The notes beneath the pieces were generated by a model. That model had not been told where the DNA came from. It did not search any database and saw nothing but the letters and a program-made list of their open reading frames with translations. A stretch of 64,000 nt of DNA from an uncultured Draconibacterium sp. (GTDB lineage Bacteria > Bacteroidota > Bacteroidia > Bacteroidales > Prolixibacteraceae), in contig CANLMQ010000005.1 of assembly GCA_947492175.1 (NCBI GenBank), positions 124,001 through 188,000 on the forward strand. The letters are read 5' to 3'. The position numbers and the translations under genes are program-made. Positions 9,096-17,795 of the stretch are shown here, piece after piece; position 1 is the stretch's first letter; every line of letters starts with the position of its first letter.

Positions 9096-9868
9096 CCATT
9101 GTGCTTGCGGATATTCAACACGCGGTTATCGTCAAGTAAAAGATACTGCCCTTTTATCCCTAATAGTGTTCCGGCAATTTTAGGTAACTTATCAAATCCA
9201 ATACTTTTAATTTTAACAGGAAATTGTTCCACCGGATACTGAATGCTAGTTACCTCATTTTCAGGGTCCACATATTTTTGCAATTCAGCAGGCAACAAAT
9301 CAATCACCTTTTGTTTTTCCTGAAGTAAATCGATACCCTCTGCCACCTCATTTTTTAACATGGAACGCCAGTTGGTTTTATCGGTAAAATGATTCTTCAG
9401 AAAAACTTCTATAATTCCGGCAATATGACGATTGGGTGTTTTAGCCACTTTTATGGCAAAGCTGGCGCCCTGATCAATCCAACGCGTGGGAATCTGATGA
9501 AAACGGGTAACTCCTACTTTCACTTCGGTAGAAACTGCCAGGTAAACAAAATGATCGATAAGGTCGTGTTTTTCGCCCCACTCCAGATCGCGGGCAATTC
9601 CAAAATGTGTTTTCGACAACTCGGGACGAATAACCGATTCGCTGGCTTCAGGAGCAGTTTGCAAACAATTGTAACAAAATCCCTGGTTAAATGATGTTTT
9701 CGTGCGTTTCCCACACGAGATACAATTGATTTGCCCGGTAAAAGTCATCTTCAAATCTTTACCAATCAATGAATTCATATCAATCTGACTTTCACCTATT
9801 GGTAAACTATACTTAACCGGAGCTGCCAGCTCTGTCCGCATTTTCAATATATTGCCTTCGAGTTGCAT
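9071..9868 (-). CDS. DUF2797 protein with N-terminal zinc-finger-like cysteines
   Basis: A protein of unknown function. I use the ATG at 9868 (MQLEGNILKMRTEL), giving 265 residues; the longer frame to 9943 adds 25 residues of low-quality sequence. Near residue 50 it has a four-cysteine cluster, CISCGK and CYNCL, that probably binds zinc. The segment DHFVYLAVSTEVKVGVTR, followed by RWIDQGA, resembles the core strands of a GIY-YIG fold, which is a pattern impression only. The gene converges on the polyprenyl synthase with a 25-base overlap of the coding ends. The M28 peptidase lies 75 bases upstream on the same strand. Confidence 0.75.
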   Translation of the reverse strand: MQLEGNILKMRTELAAPVKYSLPIGESQIDMNSLIGKDLKMTFTGQINCISCGKRTKTSFNQGFCYNCLQTAPEASESVIRPELSKTHFGIARDLEWGEKHDLIDHFVYLAVSTEVKVGVTRFHQIPTRWIDQGASFAIKVAKTPNRHIAGIIEVFLKNHFTDKTNWRSMLKNEVAEGIDLLQEKQKVIDLLPAELQKYVDPENEVTSIQYPVEQFPVKIKSIGFDKLPKIAGTLLGIKGQYLLLDDNRVLNIRKHNGYFLRVEM

Positions 9869-9943
9869 AATTCTAATTTTTAGTAAAAAACACTGCAATA
9901 GTACAAAAGTTGTATCATACAAACATGATTCTCGTCGTTTCAA

Positions 9944-11416
9944 TTACAAATCCTCATCATTTGCCATGCCTAAAACACCAAGATAAATGAGTTTTGCAGC
10001 ATCTTCCATAATTTCCGGGGTAAGCACATTTGTTTTATCCGACGGATGATGATAATACACCGGATGAACACTGCCCCGGGTCCAAAGCCCAAAAGTTTTT
10101 ATACCGGCATCTGAAAAAACAGAAGCATCGGAACGTGGACGGCCATAATTTTTTCGTGCTTCCGAAGCCCCCATCTCACGGTGAATATATTTATTGTTTG
10201 CTTCCTCAAAATGTTTAAACATATTAGTATATGTTTTACCTCCGCTTACAAAAAAACCCGTGCCGTTGCCAACCATATCCAGGTTAATCATCATTTTTGT
10301 TTTATCGATCGGAAACAAAGGGTTGCTGCAATAATATTTCGAGCCATACAAGCCACACTCTTCGCCGCCAAAAAGAATAAAAAGCAGAGTACGTTTTGGT
10401 TTTATTGCTGATGTTGCCAGTGCTTTTGCAGCTCCTAAAATATCGGAAACTCCGGATGCATTGTCCAAAGCTCCAGGGAAAATGGCATCGCCCATACTTC
10501 CCTGACCATCCAAATGTCCTCCAATAATTACAACTTCATTCCTTAAAATAGGGTCTGAGCCTTCTATCATTCCAACCACGTTACAAGCCTTTGCTTCGGG
10601 AAAATATTCTGTTTCTGCCAGTATCGATATTTTTTGTTTTCCAGGAAAAACAAACGAAGGAATCTCCCTGTTTTTTAGCTGCTTTTTTATCTCGTCATAA
10701 TCTTTCCCCGCATCGGAAAAAATCCGATCTGCAATTTTAGCATCCACATGCGCATAAACAAACCCATCTATATTAACTGTGTTCGGATTGGCAATTGTAT
10801 TTGTATAAATCATTCCAACGGCACCATGCTTCACCGCATTTTTGAATTTATAACGATGATAGGCATACGGCGTCCACTTTGTCATCATCGAATCGTTTTT
10901 AGAGTATGGAATTCCTGCTTCCAAAACAATGATCTTGCCTTTAACATCAACGTTGCAGTAATCATCGTAATTCAGTTCGGGAGCAGTAATTCCGTAGCCT
11001 GCATAAACCAGTCCGGCCTCAACTTCTCCACTTGCCGAATTCGAGCCCGGGATATACTCTTCAGGAAAACTAAGCCTGTAAAGACTGTCTTCATTATTAT
11101 AAACAACTTCGCCCAGCGATTTTACTTCTGAAAATTCGTTTGTAAAGTACTGAAAATAGCTTCCGTTGTTGGCAGGTTGTATTCCCCATTCTTCAAACTT
11201 ACCCGCACACCAGTTTGCCACTTCCATATTTTCGGGCGATCCCGACAAACGTCCTTTGTATTTATCAGAACTTAATTCCCTGGCATAATCAAGCAACTCG
11301 TTGCTCGAAATGGAATGAAATGTTTTCAGAATTTTATCGGAATCGGAGTTCTGCGAAACCGCGGAAAAAGCAAAAAGAACAAATACAAGCGCGGATAAAG
11401 TGGATTTGGTTTTCAT
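9944..11416 (-). CDS. Secreted M28-family zinc metallopeptidase with PA domain
   Basis: M28 enzymes are di-zinc amino- or carboxypeptidases. The start at 11416 (MKTKSTLSALVFVLFAFSAVSQ) gives a signal peptide and a 490-residue mature-type protein. The open frame continues upstream to 12007, but that part is antisense to the sulfatase and is rejected. A protease-associated domain lies around residues 130-250 (VYAGYGITAPE, GKIIVLE). Metal ligands appear in VVIIGGHLDGQG, ALDNASGV, GGEECGLYGSKYY and INLDMVG, with a final HHPSDKTN near the C-terminus. The HLDGQG variant of the first motif is less common than HxD followed by SV. It is divergent from the sulfatase with 75 bases between starts. Confidence 0.88.
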   Translation of the reverse strand: MKTKSTLSALVFVLFAFSAVSQNSDSDKILKTFHSISSNELLDYARELSSDKYKGRLSGSPENMEVANWCAGKFEEWGIQPANNGSYFQYFTNEFSEVKSLGEVVYNNEDSLYRLSFPEEYIPGSNSASGEVEAGLVYAGYGITAPELNYDDYCNVDVKGKIIVLEAGIPYSKNDSMMTKWTPYAYHRYKFKNAVKHGAVGMIYTNTIANPNTVNIDGFVYAHVDAKIADRIFSDAGKDYDEIKKQLKNREIPSFVFPGKQKISILAETEYFPEAKACNVVGMIEGSDPILRNEVVIIGGHLDGQGSMGDAIFPGALDNASGVSDILGAAKALATSAIKPKRTLLFILFGGEECGLYGSKYYCSNPLFPIDKTKMMINLDMVGNGTGFFVSGGKTYTNMFKHFEEANNKYIHREMGASEARKNYGRPRSDASVFSDAGIKTFGLWTRGSVHPVYYHHPSDKTNVLTPEIMEDAAKLIYLGVLGMANDEDL

Positions 11417-11457
11417 GTAATGAATTAATTGTGTCGGATAAAAATACACAAAAAAGT

Positions 11458-11465
11458 TACTTTTG
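11458..11465 (+). promoter_or_regulatory. Bacteroidota -7 element upstream of the sulfatase
   Basis: The octamer TACTTTTG matches TAnnTTTG and lies 26 bases before the sulfatase ATG. No good -33 TTG was found at the expected spacing, so this is a weak call. Confidence 0.4.
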
Positions 11466-11491
11466 TAAGTGAAATACCTAAATCGTAACAA

Positions 11492-12832
11492 ATGAAATTT
11501 ATTCAACTTGCCACAATGCTTTTTATTTTGGCTGCTGCTGTTTCGTGTAAACAAAACACGCCAAAAAACGAACGACCCAACGTTATAATTGTTTATACCG
11601 ATGACCAGGGAGCAATTGACGTTAACAGTTTTGGTGCCACCGATTTGGTTACTCCCAACATGGACAGAATTGTACGCTCGGGTGTTAAGTTCACCCAGTT
11701 TTACGGAGCCCCCATATGTTCTCCATCGCGTGCAGGACTGCTTACCGGGAAAACACCCCAGCGAGCCGGAGTTCCCGGAAATGTAAGCTCTATGTCGGAA
11801 AAAGCAGGACTCCCTTCCGAACAATACACCATTGCCGAAATGTTTAAAGATGCAGGTTACAAAACGGCACATATTGGCAAATGGCACCTTGGTCACGGAA
11901 AAGACAAGCAACCCAATGCACAGGGTTTCGACCATTCTTTTGGCCATTTTGTAGGTTGTATCGACAACTACTCGCATTTCTTTTACTGGGAAGGGCCAAA
12001 CCGACACGATTTGTACCGAAACGGAGAAGAAGTGTATTACCCGGGCCGTTTTTTCCCTGAACTAATGGTAAACGAAGCTTCTGAGTTTATCGAACAAAAC
12101 ACCGACAATCCTTTCTTTATGTATTTTGCCATGAATGCCCCCCACTATCCTTACCAGGGATCGCCCGAATGGCTAAAATATTACCGCGACAAGGGAGTAG
12201 AATACCCGCGTGATTTGTATGCTGCTTTTGTTTCAACACAAGACGATATGATTGGAAATCTGCTCGACAAGCTGGAGGAGCTGGGCATCAGAGAAAATAC
12301 AATCGTGGTATTTCAGTCCGACAATGGATATTCTACCGAACAACGCGCCCATTACGGTGGCGGAAGTGCAGGCATTTATCGCGGACAGAAATTTAGTTTA
12401 TTTGAAGGAGGAATTCGGGTACCTGCCGCCATTAGCTGGCCTGCCAAATTAAAAGCAGGTGTAATCCGCGACCAACTAGCAATTAATGCCGACTGGATGC
12501 CAACTCTTGCAGAACTTTGCGAAATTAATCTGGACACCAAAAACTTAGACGGGAAAAGCCTGGTTCCGGTTATTGAAGATGCAAATGCCAGGAGTCTTCA
12601 TGCAGACGGGTTTTGCTGGAAGAACTCAAAACACTGGGCTGCCCGTAATGGCGACTGGAAATTGTTGTATTATCCTGTCGACGGGAAAATACAGTTTGCT
12701 CCAGAAGATTCCCTGTTTCTGGTAAACTTAAAAGATGATCCGGGTGAAATGACAAACCTGGCAAATAAATATCCTGAAAAAGTAAACGAATTGACCGTAC
12801 AATTCGAAAAGTGGCTTAACAACAACCAATAA
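11492..12832 (+). CDS. Type I sulfatase lipoprotein (Cys-type)
   Basis: Sulfatases cleave sulfate esters, here probably on polysaccharides at the cell surface or in the periplasm. The 446-residue protein has a lipoprotein signal (LAAAVSCK, Cys19). The sulfatase signature C76-SPSR, whose Cys must be converted to formylglycine, is followed by AGLLTGKTPQR. Metal-binding acidic residues appear in VYTDDQG (residues 35-40) and in FQSDNGYS; HIGKWHLGH carries the conserved Lys and His. A formylglycine-generating enzyme that could mature it is at 31.2-32.4 kb. The substrate is unknown. The divergent neighbour is a peptidase and the downstream gene a small membrane protein, so this is not within the PUL. 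Confidence 0.92.
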   Translation: MKFIQLATMLFILAAAVSCKQNTPKNERPNVIIVYTDDQGAIDVNSFGATDLVTPNMDRIVRSGVKFTQFYGAPICSPSRAGLLTGKTPQRAGVPGNVSSMSEKAGLPSEQYTIAEMFKDAGYKTAHIGKWHLGHGKDKQPNAQGFDHSFGHFVGCIDNYSHFFYWEGPNRHDLYRNGEEVYYPGRFFPELMVNEASEFIEQNTDNPFFMYFAMNAPHYPYQGSPEWLKYYRDKGVEYPRDLYAAFVSTQDDMIGNLLDKLEELGIRENTIVVFQSDNGYSTEQRAHYGGGSAGIYRGQKFSLFEGGIRVPAAISWPAKLKAGVIRDQLAINADWMPTLAELCEINLDTKNLDGKSLVPVIEDANARSLHADGFCWKNSKHWAARNGDWKLLYYPVDGKIQFAPEDSLFLVNLKDDPGEMTNLANKYPEKVNELTVQFEKWLNNNQ

Positions 12833-12933
12833 ACACCTGACTATGTAACAATTAACCAACTTTCTCTTTAAAAGAATATTTATTGTAGAAAAATTAAGAT
12901 AAATTGTTTGTGCTAATTTTAAAACGAATTACT

Positions 12934-13338
12934 ATGAACATGAAAATTTTAAGGGGAACTGTTTTTGGTGGAATTACATTTTTCTTTCTCGGATGGATTG
13001 TTTACGGAATGTTGCTTGCCGGTTTTATGGAAGCCAACTCAAACGGATGTGCCAATCGTCCGGATGAAGAAATGGTCTGGTGGGCTATGATTCTATCGAA
13101 CCTGTTTTTAGGATTGCTGTTAACACTGGTACTAAAATGGTCGGGAGCCACAAGCGCAGCCGACGGAATTAAAACCGGTGCATTGTTTGGCCTGCTTATG
13201 GGACTAACCATGGACCTTATGATGTACTCCATGACAACCATGTACGATTTAAAAGTTCTTGTTATCGATGTAATTGTTTATGCTGTATTATTGGCGATTA
13301 TGGGTTTTGTAATTGTACTAACCTGGGGAAAAGGTTAA
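12934..13338 (+). CDS. Small four-helix membrane protein
   Basis: I do not recognise a characterised family. With the start at 12934 (MNMKILRGTVFGG) the product is 134 residues and has four hydrophobic segments: residues about 8-28, 46-66, 80-102 and 108-130. The segments are rich in Gly and Met (GLLMGLTMDLMMYSMTTMYD). A hydrophilic loop after the first helix contains NSNGCANRPDEEM. The longer frame from 12904 is less likely because its first residues lack a plausible upstream signal. A strong hairpin terminator follows the stop. It lies 101 bases downstream of the sulfatase, and no functional link is evident. Confidence 0.7.
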   Translation: MNMKILRGTVFGGITFFFLGWIVYGMLLAGFMEANSNGCANRPDEEMVWWAMILSNLFLGLLLTLVLKWSGATSAADGIKTGALFGLLMGLTMDLMMYSMTTMYDLKVLVIDVIVYAVLLAIMGFVIVLTWGKG

Positions 13339-13365
13339 ACCATTGCAACCTTTACACAATATTTT

Positions 13366-13395
13366 AAACTCTCGCTTTATGCGGGAGTTTTTTTA
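13366..13395 (+). terminator. Intrinsic terminator
   Basis: Ten-bp stem AAACTCTCGC / GCGGGAGTTT with a 5-base loop followed by a T run, 27 bases after the small membrane protein gene. Confidence 0.8.
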
Positions 13396-13432
13396 TTTCC
13401 GGGTTCAACTTTGGGAGTAAGCAGCAACATTT

Positions 13433-13942
13433 CTATTTTATTTCTATTCCTTGTGTTGAAAACGATAAACCGACTTGTCCGTACAACGATATCATAACTC
13501 CTTCGAAAAATGGTGTATTCGATTCTTTTGCTTTTATCCACTCAAAAACAAAATTACCACCAGAACCTCCCTTGATATCATCAAATTCCACTACAATTTC
13601 TATGGTTTCCATAGGTGCAACATATATAGGTTTTTCAAAATAACTTCTTATATGATTACCCTTAGTATTATAGTAGCTGGCCTCCGCAATATAAACGGTG
13701 TCGTTTAAATTCGTATTCCGGATACTAACCGTTGAAGTCAAATTGTGCAATCTTTCCTCAGTAGTGCTATAAATCTGAGAATAAATTGAAAGGTATGTTT
13801 TGCCTCTCTCCAGACTATCAGAATCGGGCAACTGAATATAGTGGTCTGCCCAATTTTGCGATAAAGCTATTTTCGGAGATTCATTATTGGAACAAGAACA
13901 CAAAAACAAGGCAGCACATATAAAGAGGATTATTCGATTCAT
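13433..13942 (-). CDS. DUF3124 lipoprotein
   Basis: A 169-residue predicted lipoprotein (LFLCSCSN, lipobox Cys at 17) of unknown function. The pattern fits the DUF3124 family: YLSIYSQIYSTTEER, then TSTVSIRNTN, an AEASYYNTKGNHIRSYF strand, a PIYVAPMETIEIVVE strand, and the hallmark GGSGGNFVFEW, ending with a VMIS segment. It reads as a single beta-sandwich domain anchored in the membrane. It stands alone, with a terminator of the convergent neighbour on its 3' side and an apparently non-coding, repeat-bearing spacer upstream. The family assignment is from memory of the motif and should be treated as good but not certain. Confidence 0.75.
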   Translation of the reverse strand: MNRIILFICAALFLCSCSNNESPKIALSQNWADHYIQLPDSDSLERGKTYLSIYSQIYSTTEERLHNLTSTVSIRNTNLNDTVYIAEASYYNTKGNHIRSYFEKPIYVAPMETIEIVVEFDDIKGGSGGNFVFEWIKAKESNTPFFEGVMISLYGQVGLSFSTQGIEIK

Positions 13943-14124
13943 AGCTTCTATTTTTAATTTTAAATATACAAATATTAAAAATGAATATTACGCCATATAA
14001 AAAACAAGCAAACAGCAAATTACTACAAAACTTTTGATACACTTAAATGCTCCTGGTATTTAACAGGGTAAATCCGTGCCAGCCTTTAGGTTTACAAATC
14101 GGTTAACCCCTACACAATTTTGTT

Positions 14125-14216
14125 TCCTATGGTCTGGCGAAACGCCCGGCACGAGACCCGTACGCTGGGTAGTGTGAGAGGTACTCCGCTAGTTTTTTTT
14201 AGCCTACCCGATTGTG
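14125..14216 (+). other. Possible scar of a group II intron 3' region
   Basis: The stretch contains GACCCGTACGCTGGGT, AGTGTGAGAGGTACTCC and CCTACCCGATT. It resembles the structured RNA that follows the reverse transcriptase gene in bacterial group II introns. No RT reading frame remains nearby. A half-palindrome GTAAATCCGTGCC at 14071-14083 also recalls the repeats at 16.1 and 16.9 kb. The identification is from pattern memory only. Confidence 0.35.
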
Positions 14217-14228
14217 GTGCGTAATATT

Positions 14229-16001
14229 CTATTTCAATCTATTTTCTTTTAAACTAATTAATGTCATACTATGCCTTGGTATAACCAAGCTTAACTCAAC
14301 TTCCTGGTTCTTGATATTCCTTTCATAAGTTTTATTAGCAGTTAGTTCGGCAACCTTTTGTAATTTATCAATAATTGTATTGTTGGCAAGTTTGGGAGAT
14401 TTCATTTCCTGCCATGCCCTGTAAGTATTATGATTATCTCTATCAAGATTGTATTCCTCAACTATATAATCTCTATTTACTAATCCGGAAATATTGATTT
14501 CAATAGTATCACTTAAGCTTAAATCGTCATCGGTCTCATTGTAGTTGTAAGCTAACAGTTTAATTTCATTATTGATGGTGCTGGATGCAATAATTCCTAT
14601 TCGATTACCCTTTCGTGGCCCATGAACAGCAATTCGGTTTTCACCAAGTAACGCCAACATTTCATAAGCTGTTAATATGGGTTTTGGAATATTGCCTGCT
14701 GTTGTTAATGTACGGTGTCCCATAAAAAACTCACCCTTTTCAGCTTCCCAGGCACCACCCCAATATAACAGCATATTTGTAGGAAAATTATAATTGTCCT
14801 CGATGGCATACAAGCAGTCAACCAGCTTTACAAGAAACAAGGCCGATTCCTCACTGTTTCTGTATTCCAGATCGGGGTAATCAGTCACTGTTTTTTGATA
14901 ATGCGAAGACATTCCCCATTCATTTATATGAAACTCCACTTCATTAAGGATTTTATACTTCTTTAGTAAGCGAGACATCCATAGAACAGATTGAGTAAAT
15001 CTTTGCACCTGTGGTTTTATGCGAGGTTCATTATTCAACCATGAACCTGACAAACCATAAATATGGTATGAAATAAAATCGATACGGGTTCCGGTTTCAC
15101 CAGTTACGAAATTGGTGCCGTAAACCACATGATCTAAAAATTCTTTCATGAACCATTCGTGATAACATGCCGGGCCACCAACTTTCAGCCCGGAATCAAC
15201 TGATTTTACTGCGTCAACAAATACATCGTAAAGTTTGTAAAATGTAGAAATGTCTGTATGTTTCCATCCATCAGGTTCGTTCCAAACCTCGAAATACCAG
15301 GTACGTACTTCTTCCACACCAAAAGTTTCGACAAGGTTTTTGGTAAATGCAACTAACAGGTTATGCCATTTATTCCAATCGTCGGGGCCGGCATTTTTTA
15401 CGCCCATGTTTTCATCGTTACTAATATTGCCAATTTTGGTTCTTTTTTGCAGGTCAAGAGGCATGTAATCACACTCAACTACCGGTTTCAATCCCCTTCT
15501 AACAAATTCGCCATAAATACGATTAACCCGGCTAAAATCATAAACCGGATTCCCATTTTCATCTTCAGAATACACATGAATTCCAACTTCAACTCCTTCG
15601 CGTATATGGCGACTTAAGGTATAATGATTTCGAAGATAGGTACAAGAGTTTTTCGCTGCCATTCTATCCAGTAGGGCTTGTCCGCTTGATTTCTCTGCCA
15701 GCGCATACAAAAGATCGGTGCCCGATGCTTTCCAGAATTGTGTGTTTTTGCCCAGAATGCTATCTGCCCTTATTTCAAAAATTAAGGGTTGTACCATGTC
15801 ATCCGACAAGCTATTCCAAGCTTTTTCAGGTTTGTTGTTGGATAGAATCGTTGAACTGTTTTTTGTTTTGCAACTGTACAAACCAAATAGAATGATTAAC
15901 AGAAATAGTAAAGTTTTATGTTTGCCAAAGTTTTTTAATCGTATCGGCTTATGCCTAAAATGTTTATTCTGAAATGATTTTGGCTGTTTGTATTCTGTCA
16001 T
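14229..16001 (-). CDS. GH39-like glycoside hydrolase lipoprotein
   Basis: GH39 includes beta-xylosidases and alpha-L-iduronidases with a (beta/alpha)8 barrel. The 590-residue protein has a hydrophobic stretch and lipobox at residues 30-44 (LLIILFGLYSC, Cys44), preceded by an unusually long, basic N-terminus. The barrel begins near residue 70 and contains the acid/base motif FEVWNEPDGW (Glu242). The nucleophile candidate is Glu361 in FHINEWGMSS. A C-terminal beta-sandwich region from about residue 480 ends the protein. There is no operon partner: a GH88/105 PUL lies 8 kb away on the same strand, and repeats flank this region. Substrate is not predictable; xylo- or uronic-type glycans are the family norm. 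Confidence 0.82.
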   Translation of the reverse strand: MTEYKQPKSFQNKHFRHKPIRLKNFGKHKTLLFLLIILFGLYSCKTKNSSTILSNNKPEKAWNSLSDDMVQPLIFEIRADSILGKNTQFWKASGTDLLYALAEKSSGQALLDRMAAKNSCTYLRNHYTLSRHIREGVEVGIHVYSEDENGNPVYDFSRVNRIYGEFVRRGLKPVVECDYMPLDLQKRTKIGNISNDENMGVKNAGPDDWNKWHNLLVAFTKNLVETFGVEEVRTWYFEVWNEPDGWKHTDISTFYKLYDVFVDAVKSVDSGLKVGGPACYHEWFMKEFLDHVVYGTNFVTGETGTRIDFISYHIYGLSGSWLNNEPRIKPQVQRFTQSVLWMSRLLKKYKILNEVEFHINEWGMSSHYQKTVTDYPDLEYRNSEESALFLVKLVDCLYAIEDNYNFPTNMLLYWGGAWEAEKGEFFMGHRTLTTAGNIPKPILTAYEMLALLGENRIAVHGPRKGNRIGIIASSTINNEIKLLAYNYNETDDDLSLSDTIEINISGLVNRDYIVEEYNLDRDNHNTYRAWQEMKSPKLANNTIIDKLQKVAELTANKTYERNIKNQEVELSLVIPRHSMTLISLKENRLK

Positions 16002-16062
16002 TTTTCTATATGCTTTTCGTTTGAATGAATGTTTTTGTTAAGGAATTAGCATTACAAGTATA

Positions 16063-16148
16063 TCCAACTAACCTTATTCATAATTTTTTTAGCCGTACTG
16101 TTTCTCTAGTCTACAACCAGGGCACGGATTGTAAATCCGTGCCAACAG
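16063..16148 (-). repeat. 86-bp gene-tail repeat, copy 1, with palindrome
   Basis: Nearly identical to 16863-16949. It contains the perfect hairpin GGCACGGATT-GTA-AATCCGTGCC at 16121-16143. It begins 8 bases after the stop of the hypothetical gene 16157-16774. REP-like elements of this type occur between genes in Bacteroidota. Confidence 0.85.
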
Positions 16149-16156
16149 AGAGAAAT

Positions 16157-16774
16157 TTAAGACCATAGCCCTTTCAGCCAAGACTTATGTCTTTTAATAG
16201 TTTTAACTTCTAATTTACTGCTTTCTCTGCCATTGCTTTTAAGCATTGTTGTGCTACGTTTTTTTATTTTTCTTTCGTCCAAGTCCACGTAATAGTTTCG
16301 GTTTTTAGTTAGGCCAGCACCAATTTCTTCAATTTTCAAATTCAATTCTCTCCCGTCCATTTCTTTGAAGAAGATTCCATCACAGTCAATTGGGACCTGA
16401 ATATCAATTTCATTAAACTCATTATCGACTAATTTTAAGTCCCACCAACGTGATATGTAAAACGATTCAGTTTCTTGGTCAACCGCTAAGTCGAGAATAG
16501 TGTCTGTTTCAATATCTTTTATTTTCTTTTTTCGTTCAATATCTATTATGTATCCGTGTCCGCCTGAAACAACACATACAATTCCTTTATTTTCAATTTC
16601 AGCAACTAAGAAATTATGGCTGTCCTTTTCTCTGAAACCACCAACCCATTCTAGTCCGTTTTTCGTAATAAACTTTACGTAATGCCAAACCTGTCCTCGC
16701 CAAGGTTCTGGCAAGTCAAACAGAATTTCTTCATATTCTCCTGAAATTGGTGGTCCATCTAATTTCTCATTCAT
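16157..16774 (-). CDS. Hypothetical cytoplasmic protein, cassette-like setting
   Basis: I do not recognise this 205-residue protein. It has no signal peptide or membrane segment. The N-terminal half looks like beta-strands (WHYVKFITKNGLEWVGGF, GIVCVVSGGHGYIIDI, SFYISRWWDLKLV), which could be a small propeller- or WD-like or immunity-type fold. The C-terminus is basic (KTIKRHKSWLKGLW). Base composition is lower in G+C than the surrounding metabolic genes. A near-identical 86-base repeat lies immediately after its stop, and another lies 89 bases upstream of its start, just past the next gene, so the gene sits between direct repeats as an exchangeable unit. Confidence 0.65.
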   Translation of the reverse strand: MNEKLDGPPISGEYEEILFDLPEPWRGQVWHYVKFITKNGLEWVGGFREKDSHNFLVAEIENKGIVCVVSGGHGYIIDIERKKKIKDIETDTILDLAVDQETESFYISRWWDLKLVDNEFNEIDIQVPIDCDGIFFKEMDGRELNLKIEEIGAGLTKNRNYYVDLDERKIKKRSTTMLKSNGRESSKLEVKTIKRHKSWLKGLWS

Positions 16775-16862
16775 ATTCTTATTTTCAGTTAAGGCTCAAC
16801 GCCTGAGCGCATTTATAATCCATGTATTTGCCGAAAAGCAATACTATTTAATCATAACTACA

Positions 16863-16949
16863 TTCAACAAACCTTATCCATAATTTTTTTTAGTCGTACT
16901 GTTTCTCTGGTCTACAACCAGGGCACGGATTGTAAATCCGCGCCAGCAG
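16863..16949 (-). repeat. 86-bp gene-tail repeat, copy 2, with palindrome
   Basis: Matches 16063-16148 with few changes and one extra T in the T run. The hairpin GGCACGGATT-GTA-AATCCGCGCC is at 16922-16944. It begins 7 bases after the stop of the lipoprotein gene 16956-17582. Confidence 0.85.
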
Positions 16950-16955
16950 GGGTGT

Positions 16956-17582
16956 TTACTTGTACTCATCCAATTCTTTTTCAATATCAGATAGTTTATT
17001 ACATATATTTTGAATAATACTATCTTTTTTAATTTCCATAATATAACTTTCCGGAATCCATTTTATTGGAAATAATTTCCCTTTTGAGTCATAATCCTCA
17101 ATCATATATTTCAGTGTAATACGATTACTTACTCCAAGTTTATTGGCCTGATAACCCTTTACTTTTCGATATTCTTTCGGGTATTTTTTGAAGAGTTTCT
17201 TATCTGTTTCTGAAGTGCGAAAGAAAAATTCTTTTTGTGTTATTTTATTGTTGTCAAAAAGATTGGATGCGTGTTTATAATCTTCATCATGCTCTATTTT
17301 GAAATTTATCCAAACATCGCTCGCATCTTCAAAATCATCTCTCAATTTTTTTAAATCCGGAATACTGTCCCAGTATGTCTGCACATGTTTCCAATCTAAA
17401 TATCCAAGTCGTGGAATTTCGCCAGTTTGTTCTATAATTCCTAAGTAACCCGATACAACCAGATGATTGTATTTGATAGTATACTCATTCATTTCTGCTT
17501 TAAGTTCATTCTCTGATAACTTTGAATTACAGCCTGTAATAATAATCAAGATGGCAAAAGATATTATACTGATGGTTTTCAT
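16956..17582 (-). CDS. Hypothetical lipoprotein
   Basis: A 208-residue protein with a clear lipoprotein signal (IIITGCNSKL, Cys18) and no family I can name. The mature part is mostly helical and highly charged, with alternating Lys and Glu/Asp (ELKAEMNEY, LRDDFEDASD, KKLFKKYPKEYRKVKGY). It probably folds as an alpha-helical domain on the inner face of the outer membrane. It is AT rich and flanked on the 3' side by the 86-bp repeat and on the 5' side by a long structured spacer. No partner genes are apparent. Confidence 0.65.
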   Translation of the reverse strand: MKTISIISFAILIIITGCNSKLSENELKAEMNEYTIKYNHLVVSGYLGIIEQTGEIPRLGYLDWKHVQTYWDSIPDLKKLRDDFEDASDVWINFKIEHDEDYKHASNLFDNNKITQKEFFFRTSETDKKLFKKYPKEYRKVKGYQANKLGVSNRITLKYMIEDYDSKGKLFPIKWIPESYIMEIKKDSIIQNICNKLSDIEKELDEYK

Positions 17583-17795
17583 AATCTATTGATTAGTAGT
17601 TTAGCATGTTCTACGGTTCGGCTATGTGGAGTGCGGATTTCGGAGCGCGTTCATGTCCGACACCTGAACTGCGATGCTAGAATCCGAGGCGACAACCTGC
17701 ACCGACACCACAATGCAATTTACAAAATGTTGTGCACCGTATTTTATTTCATTTTTATCAGTTAATAATTTTGTTTTCTCTCTATCAATGAATTT
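17583..17795 (-). other. Structured, higher-GC spacer between two hypothetical genes
   Basis: This 213-base spacer holds a relatively GC-rich block (17610-17715) between two very AT-rich genes. It also holds ATGTTGTGCACCGTAT at 17727-17742, an imperfect inverted copy of ATATGGTGCACAATGT at 18267-18282. These two sites bracket the gene at 17796-18248. No open reading frame is credible in it. It resembles the recombination spacers seen between mobile gene cassettes, without matching the integron attC consensus. Confidence 0.4.

Noticed and set aside
9071..9868. DUF2797 protein as a homing GIY-YIG nuclease
   Set aside because: The YLAVSTEVKVGVTR segment only resembles the fold; catalytic residues cannot be shown and no flanking repeats are present.
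11417..12007. N-terminal extension of the M28 peptidase frame
   Set aside because: The extra sequence has no family features, runs antisense to the sulfatase, and a signal peptide begins exactly at 11416.
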